64,000 bases of DNA from JAFAXD01 sp963833605. GTDB taxonomy: Bacteria; Pseudomonadota; Alphaproteobacteria; Rhizobiales; Xanthobacteraceae. Position numbers and translations under genes: made by a program. Numbering within the stretch: position 1 is the first letter of the stretch; each line of letters starts with the position of its first letter. Shown here piece after piece: positions 1 to 10,300 of the stretch. The stretch covers positions 124,001-188,000 of the forward strand of contig CAWHYZ010000022.1 in assembly GCA_963833605.1 (NCBI GenBank), read 5' to 3'. The notes beneath the pieces are model-generated. The model was not told the origin of the DNA. It made no database searches and worked only from the letters and a program-made list of their open reading frames with translations.

Positions 1-184
1 CCTCGCCATCATGAATGAGCGTCGGCACGACCGCCATCGGGTTAAGTTTGAGGTAGTCCGGGTTGAATTGCTCGCCCTTCAGAATGTCGAGATAGTGCCC
101 CTGCCAGTCCAAATTCTTTTCCATCAACACGAAGCGAACCTTCGCGGAGCAGACCGATGACCCGTGGTGATAAAGCTCGATCAT
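1..184 (-). CDS. Glutathione S-transferase, N-terminal fragment (cut by window edge)
   Basis: The first 61 codons of a GST-like protein start at an ATG at 184 and run off the left edge. The N-terminus (MIELYHHGSSVCSAK, then a KLNP..VVPTL stretch) is the thioredoxin-like glutathione-binding fold and closely parallels the next gene upstream (232-1038), so the two are tandem duplicates 47 bp apart on one strand. A GAGGG lies about 8 bases before the ATG. Family role: conjugation or glutathione-dependent conversion of electrophiles. The substrate cannot be read from the sequence. Confidence 0.8.
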   Translation of the reverse strand, partial: MIELYHHGSSVCSAKVRFVLMEKNLDWQGHYLDILKGEQFNPDYLKLNPMAVVPTLIHDGE

Positions 185-231
185 GGTGCACGTCCCTCTC
201 AGGACGTAGTGGGTAGACGCGCGACGGCGGC

Positions 232-1038
232 TCAGGCAGCCCGCAGAACCCGTTGGACGTCGGGCAAGCTCTGCGTCCCGAAAGTCTTGAGGTCCGCTGT
301 CAGATCAGCCGGGCACCAGGTGAGGAATGCGGGAGCAAACGTTGGCCGCATCTTGATGCGATTAAACCAGTCGGCGACGCCGGGTCTGTGGCGCGTCCAA
401 TGCCCGAGCATGCCAAGCATGTCCAACCGGTTAAGGTAGGGGGCCATGCCGATGTCGGCGAGCGAGAACATTCCCCCTGCAAGCCATCTATTCTTCGCCA
501 GCGTTTCCTCCATCTTCTGAAGGTAGCGATCGTAGAGGCCAAAGGGCCGTGCGATGTCAGGCGCATCGAATTCCTGGGTCACGATCTCTTTCTTTCGGTC
601 ATGCCATTGCGATGTGACCGATTGCGCCGGCGTGCTGTCGAGGAACTTCCTGACGCCATCTGGACCAAGCCGATGCACGATGTGGCGATGGCAGCATGCG
701 AACGTTATCTCGGCGCAGGCTGGATGCATGTCCTCGTCGACTGCTTTGGTCCAAAGCCGCATCGCAGCCCGCTCGGCCGCAGCCGGGGGCCGCAAGGGTG
801 GGCTTGGAAACACATCGTCCAGATACTCGCAAATCACCGTGGATTCGGTGACGACCACACCATCGTGCACCAGGGTCGGCACGACGGCCTTGGGATTGAG
901 CTTCACGTAGCTCGGATCGAACTGGTCACCCTTGAGGATGTCGACATAGTGGCCCGTCCAGTCCAAGCCCTTTTCGCCAAGGACGAAGCGCACCTTGGCG
1001 GCGCAGACTGAAGACCCATGGTGATAGAGCTCGATCAC
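232..1038 (-). CDS. Glutathione S-transferase family protein
   Basis: A 268-residue GST with an N-terminal thioredoxin-like domain (about residues 1-80: YHHGSSVCAAK, then a VVPTLVHDG and TESTVICEYLD block that contacts glutathione) and a helical C-terminal domain with the usual DIGMAPYLNRL segment. An ATG exists at 1044, but GGAGG sits only 2 bases before it. The in-frame GTG at 1038 is 8 bases from the same GGAGG and gives MIELYHHG, identical to the start of the tandem paralogue at 184, so GTG is the better start. Probably co-transcribed with that paralogue and possibly with the LuxR-type gene just upstream. Cytosolic detoxification enzyme; substrate unknown. Confidence 0.88.
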   Translation of the reverse strand: MIELYHHGSSVCAAKVRFVLGEKGLDWTGHYVDILKGDQFDPSYVKLNPKAVVPTLVHDGVVVTESTVICEYLDDVFPSPPLRPPAAAERAAMRLWTKAVDEDMHPACAEITFACCHRHIVHRLGPDGVRKFLDSTPAQSVTSQWHDRKKEIVTQEFDAPDIARPFGLYDRYLQKMEETLAKNRWLAGGMFSLADIGMAPYLNRLDMLGMLGHWTRHRPGVADWFNRIKMRPTFAPAFLTWCPADLTADLKTFGTQSLPDVQRVLRAA

Positions 1039-1267
1039 GATCATGTCCTCCCCAGGTCGATCCGCAATTTATACGAAGCCTCGCGCTGAGGCGGGAAGGC
1101 AAAATCGCCGTCAGGCTATGCAGTATCGCGCGGGCTCGCGATCGATCTGGCGGGCGACCCGTTCAACCGGCGTCTGGGCGATCGGCCGCGGCTTGCCGGT
1201 CCGCCGATGGACTGGATGATAAGCGTGGTCCGGATCGGCTCCTCGGTGGGAGGCGATCACACGAGCT

Positions 1268-2380
1268 TCAACCGGTGCGCATTTGCGGCAAGCAGCCGAG
1301 CAGACGCACCAAGTCGCGTTGGTTCTCTGTACCGGTTCGCAGGAAGATCTCCTTCAAGTGCGTGCGCAGCGTGGAAATGCGGATGCCGCGTCCGATCGCA
1401 ATCTCCTCGGGCGATTTGCCGTTGAAGATCGCGAGGGCGATTGTGGCTTGCGCCGGGCTCAATCCAAATAGCGCTGTCAGGGTCGCTTCCGTGAAGGAGA
1501 TGCTGTCGCGAGCCAGGCGCAGGGCGATGAGCGCGTAGCCTGGCTCTGGTTCCTGCTGGTAGCTGCGTGGCAGCGGCGTGACCAACACGAGCAATTCGGC
1601 AACACCGTGTTTGCCGGTGAGCCGCAGCACGCCGCCTGGACCCCCGCTCGCAGCATCAAGGATGAGGGCTGCGAGCCTCTCTGCTTCGGCCGGCACCGCC
1701 GCGCTGAGTCCTTTGCGGCCGCGGGACGGCACGATTCCCACGCCGGCTTGGATCAGCGACTCGGCAGCCGCATTGGCGAGCGCGATCCGGCCTGCTGCGT
1801 CGCAAACCACGACCCCGAAGGCGAGCGCTTCGAGCACTGATTGCTGCGTCTGCACCCGTGGTGCCCGTCGACCATGGCGCAACCGCAGCTGCAGCGCCCG
1901 CTTGACATAAGGAAGCACGCGCTTTAGGCGCGGCTTGTCGGATTTGTCGAACCGTTTCTTGGCCCAGGGCAAGTCACTGCCGATGTTCGCGGTTACTCCG
2001 GACGTCACCTGCAGCTTTACACCCATCGGACGGAACATGCCGCCCGGCCGTGCGAAGTCATTATAGAACTCGGTCTTGATCAGCTCGTCTTCGCGCAGAT
2101 GCTCGTATCCGAGCATGATGGTTTCGGGCCTGGCCCGTGCCAGACTGTGTGCCCACGGGTCCATCTTGCTGAAATGCTGTTTGTACGGTTCGACCAGGGG
2201 CCGCCACAGGTCGACCATCGACATATCGATGATACGGCCATCTTCGACCAACCATACACCAACGTTCTCGATGCCTGCAGCCTTGCCGACGAGCCTGGAA
2301 AACTCGGACCAACGATCTTCGTCGATCGCCGCGTCATAGATCTCAGCGATGAGGTCAGCCGGCAGAACACGGTCGTTCAA
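1268..2380 (-). CDS. LuxR-family transcriptional regulator
   Basis: A 370-residue protein with a C-terminal LuxR-type helix-turn-helix (about residues 300-365: LSPAQATIALAIFNGKSPEEIA ... STLRTHLKEIF). The N-terminal half begins LIAEIYDAAIDEDRW, a pattern shared with alphaproteobacterial LuxR proteins that lack an acyl-homoserine-lactone domain; the middle (about 180-280) looks PAS-like. The start is TTG at 2380: GGAGG lies 7-8 bases before it, whereas the out-of-frame ATG at 2387 is too close to that site. It precedes the two GST genes on the same strand with a 229 bp gap, so it could control them, but this is inference. A near-palindrome lies at 2508-2527 upstream. Confidence 0.85.
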   Translation of the reverse strand: MNDRVLPADLIAEIYDAAIDEDRWSEFSRLVGKAAGIENVGVWLVEDGRIIDMSMVDLWRPLVEPYKQHFSKMDPWAHSLARARPETIMLGYEHLREDELIKTEFYNDFARPGGMFRPMGVKLQVTSGVTANIGSDLPWAKKRFDKSDKPRLKRVLPYVKRALQLRLRHGRRAPRVQTQQSVLEALAFGVVVCDAAGRIALANAAAESLIQAGVGIVPSRGRKGLSAAVPAEAERLAALILDAASGGPGGVLRLTGKHGVAELLVLVTPLPRSYQQEPEPGYALIALRLARDSISFTEATLTALFGLSPAQATIALAIFNGKSPEEIAIGRGIRISTLRTHLKEIFLRTGTENQRDLVRLLGCLPQMRTG

Positions 2381-3309
2381 CGAGCATTCCTCCCTTCAGC
2401 GGCCACCGGCGCTCAGCAGGGCTGAACAGCAATTTGGAGAAACAGGCCCCTCTACGCACTTTCTCGGAACAGACCGTTGAGACTACAGCAATGAACGGAC
2501 CAATCATCTATATCGACCGATATATAGTCAGCCAAAGGCGTTTCCTGATAACAGGGGCTATGCGGGCTTAACCCGCAAATTACACGGTCATGTTCTGCGC
2601 GAACCGCAGGGCGGAAACCCAAAGATAAATTGTCCGGGCATCCGGAACCAAGCACGGGGGCTGGGACCAACCCAGCAAGGAAGTCGCTCCCTGCCGTGCG
2701 CGAGCGTCCATTTGGACGACGCGCCCGCTCGGCGGAGGCGTGCCGCGAGTTTGCGTCGGTACGCCTTGGCCGTTCGGTGGCATAGGCGGCTGAAATCGCG
2801 GTGATTTCGTGAGCTTCGGTTATCCGAGGGCCGCTTTATCTCGTTCGTCTCCGAAAGCTCCCCGCAACGAGGTGGTCTACGCGCGCGCCAAGCATCCGCT
2901 GGTGGCCATTGGGTTGGTCGTCGAAGCTCGACACACATCAAGCCAAAACGCCGCGTTCCTGATCGCGACTTCATCCGTCGGCAGCAAATGTCTTGCCCAT
3001 CCTTCATCTGGAGGATGCCGGGGCAGCCTTGATTATGTGTGAATTGCGGCCAGAGGACGCGAAGCCTGGCGCAGGCGCTGGGCACGCGCTGCAATTCCTT
3101 AGCGCGTTGCGCATTGATTGGCACAACAAGATCTTCGGACACGCAACGGGGTTAGGGGGGCATCGGCCACGATGCTTCCACTTTGTTGACCGGGCTGGCG
3201 CCGCTGGACCGTTTGCCGGCGCGCGACGAGCCGGCGCGGAGGGCGGTGTCCAACCCATGACGGGCATGCCGCTGTCTCAACGAAGACAGCGCGGAGGCGA
3301 GGAAAGCAC
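2381..3309. other. 929 bp intergenic region, no convincing gene
   Basis: This stretch separates the minus-strand LuxR-type gene from the plus-strand mini-ORF and giant gene. The longest reading frames in it (for example 3142-2588 on the minus strand, 184 codons) are rich in Arg, Cys and Pro, have no recognisable domain and overlap one another, so I do not call them. The region should hold the promoters of the LuxR gene and of the giant gene. The only structured element I see is the near-palindrome at 2508-2527. Confidence 0.6.
2508..2527. promoter_or_regulatory. AT-rich near-palindrome, candidate operator
   Basis: CTATATCG and CGATATATAG face each other across two bases, an inverted repeat with one 2-base slip. 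It lies about 130 bp upstream of the LuxR-type start codon at 2380, in otherwise G+C-rich DNA. The position fits an operator or promoter element for that regulator. No regulator-specific consensus is matched. Confidence 0.35.
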
Positions 3310-3477
3310 ATGGCCGATTTGACGATCGAACTCAGCACGCTGCAGCAGGGCGCCGACGATACCCTGGGCAAGATCGAAACCGCCCTGCAGGCAGCCGTGG
3401 ATGCGGGGAACCTGCCGCTCGTCGGCAATGCCAGCAAGAACTGGCCTGAGGTGACGTTCCGCACTGCCTTCCGTTGA
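3310..3477 (+). CDS. Small ORF resembling an internal segment of the giant protein
   Basis: A 55-codon ORF with a good ribosome site (AGGAAAG about 5 bases before the ATG). Its product contains ALQAAVDAGNLPLVGNASKNW, which resembles the GAAINAGDLPLVGDALKAS segment around residue 430 of the giant protein encoded 76 bp downstream. It is either a small stand-alone relative of that segment or the remnant of a truncated paralogue. The similarity ends abruptly near the stop, which favours a remnant. No function can be assigned. Confidence 0.4.
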   Translation: MADLTIELSTLQQGADDTLGKIETALQAAVDAGNLPLVGNASKNWPEVTFRTAFR

Positions 3478-3552
3478 GGTCTACCTTCTGGCGTTCCTCC
3501 GCGAATTGAGAGCCAGCGGCTCAAGGCACGCTTCGATTGCCGGAGATGCTCC

Positions 3553-4350
3553 ATGATTATCAATATCAAATACGATCAGAGTCCCGCGAGTTTGCCCAAT
3601 GGCTTCACGGCCGGCATCGACGCGGCCGTCTCGTACATCGAGGAGCATTTCAGCGACCCGGTCACGATCAATATCAACGTCGGCTACGGCGAAGTCGCAG
3701 GAACGCGGTTGGATCACGAAGCCTCGAGTCGGTACGCATTGCTCAGCTACGACTACTCTCAAATCAAATCAGCTTTGATCCAGCATGCGACGACATCCAC
3801 GGACCAAAGCGCGCTCGCCTACCTCCCTGCGAGCGATCCGATCAGTGCCTCTCATACATGGTTTATGAGCTCCGCCGAAGCAAGGGCGCTCGGTCTACCG
3901 CTTGAGGAGAGCATTCCTGTCGACGGCTCGATCGGGTTAGAGGCCACGTCGGGTATGTGGGACTTTGATCCAAGCAATGGAATTGATCCCGGAAAGATCG
4001 ATTTCATCAGCGATGTCATCCACGAGATTACCGAGGTGATGGGGCGAGAGGCGCGGGCTAGCGTCCCCGTCGTTGCCGGGACCGGAGGTGGCTATACCCC
4101 GCTCGATCTCTACCGCTATTCGGCGCCAGGAACGCGGCAGCTGACCACGGGCGGTCCGTCGTATTTCTCGCTCGACAACGGGGTCACCGGTCTCGATCCA
4201 TTTCACAACTATTCCGTCAAGAACGACGGAGAAGATCTAGGTGACTGGCAAATAGTCGACACTTACGGGTTCTCCTCACCGGGGGTCGTTCAGCTACCGA
4301 CTCAAACCGACCTCGAAGTGATGGACATCATCGGTTGGAATCTGACATCG
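3553..4350 (+). other. Metalloprotease-like N-terminal domain of the giant protein
   Basis: Residues 1-266 resemble the NF038122-type metalloprotease-like proteins of rhizobia. The candidate zinc site is HEITEVMGR at residues 157-165 (codons from 4021). It keeps HE but has Glu where the classical HExxH motif has the second His, so catalytic activity is uncertain. A D-rich calcium-type stretch (DFDPSNGIDPGKIDF) lies just before it, and a LEVMDIIGWN block closes the domain, as in matrixin-like proteins. Family assignment is from memory of the motif pattern. Confidence 0.6.
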
Positions 4351-7300
4351 CCCAGACCGCAGATTTCCATCAACAGCATTGCCCAAACAAACCAGATCAC
4401 CAGCGTGCAGGCGACCTCGGGTGCCAACATCACGGGAACGACCTACGGCATCGAAGATGGCCAGACCGTTACGGTGACCATCGTCAATACGTCCGGCCAG
4501 ACGCTTGCCAGTCTGACTGGCACCGTCTCGAACGGTTACTGGTCGGCACATCTGACGGGTGCTCAGGCCGCCGGCCTTGTCGGGATCGCCGCGACGGTCA
4601 AAGCCGATGTTTCAAGCGCCGGCGGAGTAGCAGCCCCGGAGGCGAGACGGGCGCTCAATCAGAATTATCAGACTGAACTGAGCTCCGTCAAAACCGTGGT
4701 CGACACGGCGCTGAACCACGCGGGCGGTGGCCTTTCTTCCGCAATGGGTGGCGGCAACGCGCCCGGCGGTGACGGCGACGTTGCGACCGCGGTGTCTATG
4801 GGCGGCGGAAATGCAAGTGTCGGTTTCGGGGCCGCAATCAACGCCGGAGATCTCCCGCTCGTTGGAGATGCGCTAAAAGCCAGTTATGAGGCTAGCTCGA
4901 CTCTGCACGCAATCGAGCAACTTCGGCAGGCCATCGATGCCGGCATTTCGGATGCGCAGAGCGCGTTGTTGGCCGATCCTGACGGGGATGCGCAGGGCAT
5001 CATCCAGGCCGCAATCAATCAAGCGCTGACGGCTGCGGCGGCGAACGGTGTCTCGTTCCCGGAAGGTGTAAGCGTATCCACGGCCAACGGGCTGCAGCTG
5101 ACGTTCACCGACAGCGCATCGGTATCGGACAGCGTGCCGCTTGCAAACAATCTCGGTCTTCCCGGCCTTAATCTGAACCTGAACGGATCGCTATCGGCGA
5201 CTCTCGGCTACAATTTCAACTTCACGGCCGGAGCTGACGCGAGCGACCCGTCAAATCCCTACATCCTCGCGAACAACGCGCCTTTGGTGACTGTCAATGC
5301 CAGCGCATCTGCGCCCGATCTAAGCAGCGATGTAAGTCTGGGTTTCTTGAATTTCCATGCAACCGATGCGGGGTCAGGTCTCAATGCAAATTACGCCATC
5401 GGTCTGAACGATCCAAATGGCGATGGGCGAATCTTCCTCTCCGAAATCGATCCAAGCATCGTCACCCAGCAGGTCAGTGCGAGCGCTGCCGCCAAACTTC
5501 ATCTTGAATCCGATCTCGGCAATGCCGCATTGCCAAGCATTCAAGCCGACCTGAATGCAACATGGAATTCAGGCAGCGACCCGACGCTATCGATCGACAA
5601 CGTCCGCTACGACTTTGGCAGCTTTGTTGAGAACTTCATTGTCCCGATTTTGCACGAACTCGACCCCATTCTGCAGCCGTTGCATGATGCGATCGCGGTC
5701 CTCGAAACTGATATAACGCCGCTCGATGGTCTGCCAAACGCCAAGGCTTTTCTTGATGCGAACGACGACGGCAAGATCACGTTGCTGGATCTGGTACAGG
5801 ACGCCACGCATCAAGATCTCTCATCACTGCAGGCGTTCATCGGCGACATCAACCAGATCATCGACTGGGCTGCATTCCTGGAACACGAGTCCTTTGGTTC
5901 GGACTCCTACCATCTCGGCTCATTCTCAGTTCCGTTCAACGAGATAAACAACGCGTTTGACGCTATTCCTCAAATAACTGAGGAGGCGGAGGGTCTTGGT
6001 ACATTTTTAAATGGCCTCGCCGGCGATGGCTATTCGGCAACAGACCCGACGAACAACGAAACCGGCGAGCAGATTCTCAACGACATTTTTTCCAATACGC
6101 AGTTCTCATTTCCGATCCTCAGCGATCCGTCACAAGCGTTCAAAGTGTTGCTTGGCGGCAATGCGGATCTATTTGATCTGACACTCCCGCAGCTCAGCCT
6201 CAATCTGCTGGGCAACGGTTTTGACGCTCAGGGCAATCCCCACCTGCCATTGGCACACCTGGCAAGCCTCCCGGTTCCGGTCATTCCGGGGTTGTCGATC
6301 GGGGTTGAGGCGGCTGTCTCCGCAGCAATGAACCTCGCATTCGGCTACGACACGCGCGGGCTGGTGCGATATGCGCAGTCGGTACAATTGGGCGCCCCCG
6401 ATCCGTCCAAGATCTTTGACGGGTTCTTCGTCACGGACAAGATCAACGGGGTTGTTCAGCCCCTCTTGAAGATATCAGGGTTTCTCGGACTTGCATTGGA
6501 ACTGAATGCGATCATCGCCGATGCTGCGGTCGGTGGTGCCCTCAAGGGGAGTATCGATTTTACACTGAACGGCAGCGACAAGCTCTACGCCGATCAGATC
6601 GCCGATGCGCTCGCCACCAATCCTTATCAGATATTCGCGACATCGGGGGAAATCGGCGCGCAACTTTATGCATATGCGAACGTCGTCGGCGTGCCTGTGT
6701 GGCAATATTTTTCGCCAAGCGTGACGCTGGCGGATTTTTCGCCCGCCTTCACGGGTTCGGGCACTCCTCTGGGCGGTGGAGGCACAGCGGGGGCGCCGCT
6801 CGAGTTGAGCACAGCGACGATCCCCTATTCGGCGAGTGCCGGGGACGTGCTCACCATCACCGGCGGAATGGCTTCGGATCCGGCCGCAACGGTTACCTAC
6901 CAGTGGCAGGATTTGAGGGCTGGCGGCACGTTCGTCGACGTTTCAGGCGCTACCGGCCCGACCTATACGGTGCAAGATTCCGACATCGGCAGCCTGATCC
7001 GCGTTGTCGTAACGGCAACGGATACGGACGGAACTGCTATCTCGACGATCAGCAACATCGATGCACCGAATCTTGCGACCCAGAACGGCTCCGAACTGGA
7101 TGTAAATCTTCCAAACGGAGGCCAGAACTACACGATCAAGAGCGATGCGAGCGGCGGCATTTCCGTCTACGCTCGCGGTTTTGTGCAGCCGTTCACCGGC
7201 ATTGCCAGTGTGGTGGTGACTGGCGGCCATGGCAGCGACACCATCAACAGCTATGCGGGCGGAGTTGCCGTTACGATTACCGGCGGGAGCGGCGGGGATC

Positions 7301-10300
7301 TCTTTGCCTTCGATGCGACCGCGCTCGACGACGCCCAGACCTCGCCACCGGTACATCAGGAACTCACCGACTATAACGCTAACGAAGGCGATTCGGTTGA
7401 TGTGTCTCCGCTGGTGTCGGTGCCGTACGCGGGTGGAAGCGGAAGCCCGCCCGATGCGCTGGTCCGGGTAATTGCGGATTCGGTCGGCGACTTCGCGAAC
7501 CTGCAGGTCAACTTGGCGGGCGCCGGTTCGAACTGGATCACGATCGCGCGGCTTGATGGATTGAACATCGGTGACAACATCAATGTCATCCTCGACCAGT
7601 CCAGTCCGGCCGTCTCCATCGGCGTGCTGCCGACGCTCGGGACCCTGAACGGGACGGAACTCGATCTGCGCATCCCGAACGGCGACCGGACCTACACCAT
7701 CGGCAACGAAGGCGCCGGCGTCGTCGTGGCGGCGTTCGGGCAGTCGCAGCATTTCGATGGCGTGCACAGCATTGTGGTAACCGGCAGCAACGGTGTCGAC
7801 ACCGTCACATTGGCGCAGGGTCTGACCATACCGGCCACCGTCAAAATGCCGCCGTCCAGCACCGGGACCGGCATTTTTACGGCTGCTCTCGGCGACACGT
7901 TCACCGGCGGCAACGGCGCCGACAAATTCATCTTCAATCAGGCGGCGCTGGACGGCGTGCCGGCGCTCCGACTCGAGCAGATCACCAATTACGGCCACGG
8001 CCAGGGCGATCAGATCGATCTGTCGGCGCTGCTGTCGAACGCCTACAACAACGGCAACGGATTTCCGGTGTCCAGGCTGGTGCGCAGTGTCGAGGACCTG
8101 AGCGGCACGTTTGCCAAGGTCCAGATCAACCCGACCGGAGTCCACGACAAGACCGCGTGGAAGACAATTGCAACCCTGGGCGGCCTGCACGACCGCGATC
8201 TGATCAATGTCGTGCTTGATCCATCGCAACCCGCCGGCGTCGACATTTCGGTCATTCCGCAGCCGACGATTTCGATCAATACGGTTGCGGGCGATGACCG
8301 CATCAATGCCCTCGAGGCTACGGCGGGGCTTGCGATCAGCGGCAAGACCCATGCGGTCGAGGACGGCCAGATCGTCACCGTGACGGTTGTCGACAGCAAC
8401 AACACGACCGTCGAGACGCTGACCACGCCGGTCGCAAACGATACCTGGGCGGCCAATCTGACGACCGCTCAGGCCAACATGCTGGTCGGCGATCCCTACA
8501 CGATCAAGGCCGATGTTTCGGATGTCGAGGAGATCGACGCGCCAGAGGCAAGTCACGACATCAACCCGTTCACGCCCACGCTGTATTTCACCAGTCAGAA
8601 CTTTTATCTCGGTGTATTGCTCAGCAACGATTGGACCAGCACCGTCCTGGTGCAGCCGCCGGGTCTGCCGGCCTTCATCGCGAGCACGAACTGGAGCGGG
8701 CCCGCCGGCGGCGGCGGCGGCGCGATCCCGACGCCTGACGATTATGTCGAGCTGACGCCCACGACCACCGACACGGTCTTCATCGGCGCGAGCACCTATC
8801 AGAACACCAATATTCCACTGGAGGTGAAGGGGCTCCTTGTTCCTGATGGCATCACGCTCACCGAGAACGCCGGTCCACTGACGGTCGACAGCCTGCTGCT
8901 CAACTCCGGCAGCATCAACGTCAACGCCAGCGCCCTCGTTGTCTCAGGGGAACTCGCCACCAAGGGCCTGATCACGGTCAACAATGGCGCGCTCGCCGCC
9001 AGGGGCACGCTCGTCCTCGACTGGACCGGTTCGGTCAAACTCGGCGGCGGAAGGATCACTGGATCCGATCCCAATGCGGTGGCGACGCTTGAGAACTTCG
9101 TTGCCATCGGCGGCGCTGGAACCATCGGCAGCGACGGCGGAGCGCCCTTGGTCCTGCACAACCACGGCATCATCGCCGGTGCGGGCAGCGGCCAGCTGTT
9201 GACCATCGCGACGCCGTTCGCAGATGCCACGAGCGCGGCGACCAATGACGGCATCCTCGAAGCGGTCGACCAGGGCGGACTGCTCATCAGGCAGACGACT
9301 CTGATCCAGCCTAACGGGGTGATCGAGGCCATCGGCGCCGGCGCCAATGTGCTGGTTGCGAGCTCGACCATCGAAGGCGGTATCCTGGCGACCTTCGGCG
9401 TGCTGCCGGGCTCCGATCACGGCACGATTCGGAGCATCGACGCCAACGCCACGCTTGACGGCTTGAGCGCCGGCGCGGTCACGATTGCGCCCGGTGCAAA
9501 CCTGCTCGTCACCGACCACGATACCGGGAACGAGCAGTGGAACCTGAAAGGCGTCATCCACAACTTCGGAACGTTCCTGGTCCAGCCGGATCAATACTTC
9601 GCCCACGTCAACGCCATTACGATTGATGCAGCGGGGGTCACGCTCGACTCGGGCGGCATGATTGCGCTCAACCAGCTGAACGGCAGCGCCCTTCTGCAGG
9701 GCGCGACGCTGTACAACGTTGACAACAAGATCGGCGGCTTCGGGACTATCACCGCCACTGTCGTCAACGAGAAGAATGGCTACATCGAGACAATCCCCGA
9801 CTACCAGGGGACGTTGACCTACTCGGCGGCGCAGTTCACCAACGGCGGCACCGTATGGACGTATGGCGGCTCCAACATCAAATTCGTTGGCACCACGATC
9901 TACGGGAATTATCAAGGCGCCATCGGCGAACTCGTTGCTGACAAGGCCAATATCGATCTGTTCACGACTACCCTCGAGGGCGGCACGCTCGAGTCAGCGA
10001 ACGGTCATGCCATCAGCGTCGATGATGCGGCGGTCACTTTCAACTCGACCACGCCGGCCGGCGAGGTCACGGTCGCGCCCGATGCGACTGTTCTGGTTAC
10101 GGATGTCAACACCGGCAACGAGACCCTGACGCTGAAGGGCCTCATCCACAATTTTGGAACGGTCCTGGTTCAGCCAACTCAATATTTCGCGCACACCAAT
10201 GCGATCACGGTTGATGCCGTCACGGGTGTGACCCTCGACTCGGGCGGAATGATCGCGCTCAACGCGGTGAACGGCAGCGCCGTGTTGCAAGGCGGGGTGC

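Noticed and set aside
2588..3142. 184-codon minus-strand frame in the large intergenic region
   Set aside because: Arg/Cys/Pro-rich, no ribosome site or recognisable motif, and overlapped by other equally open frames.
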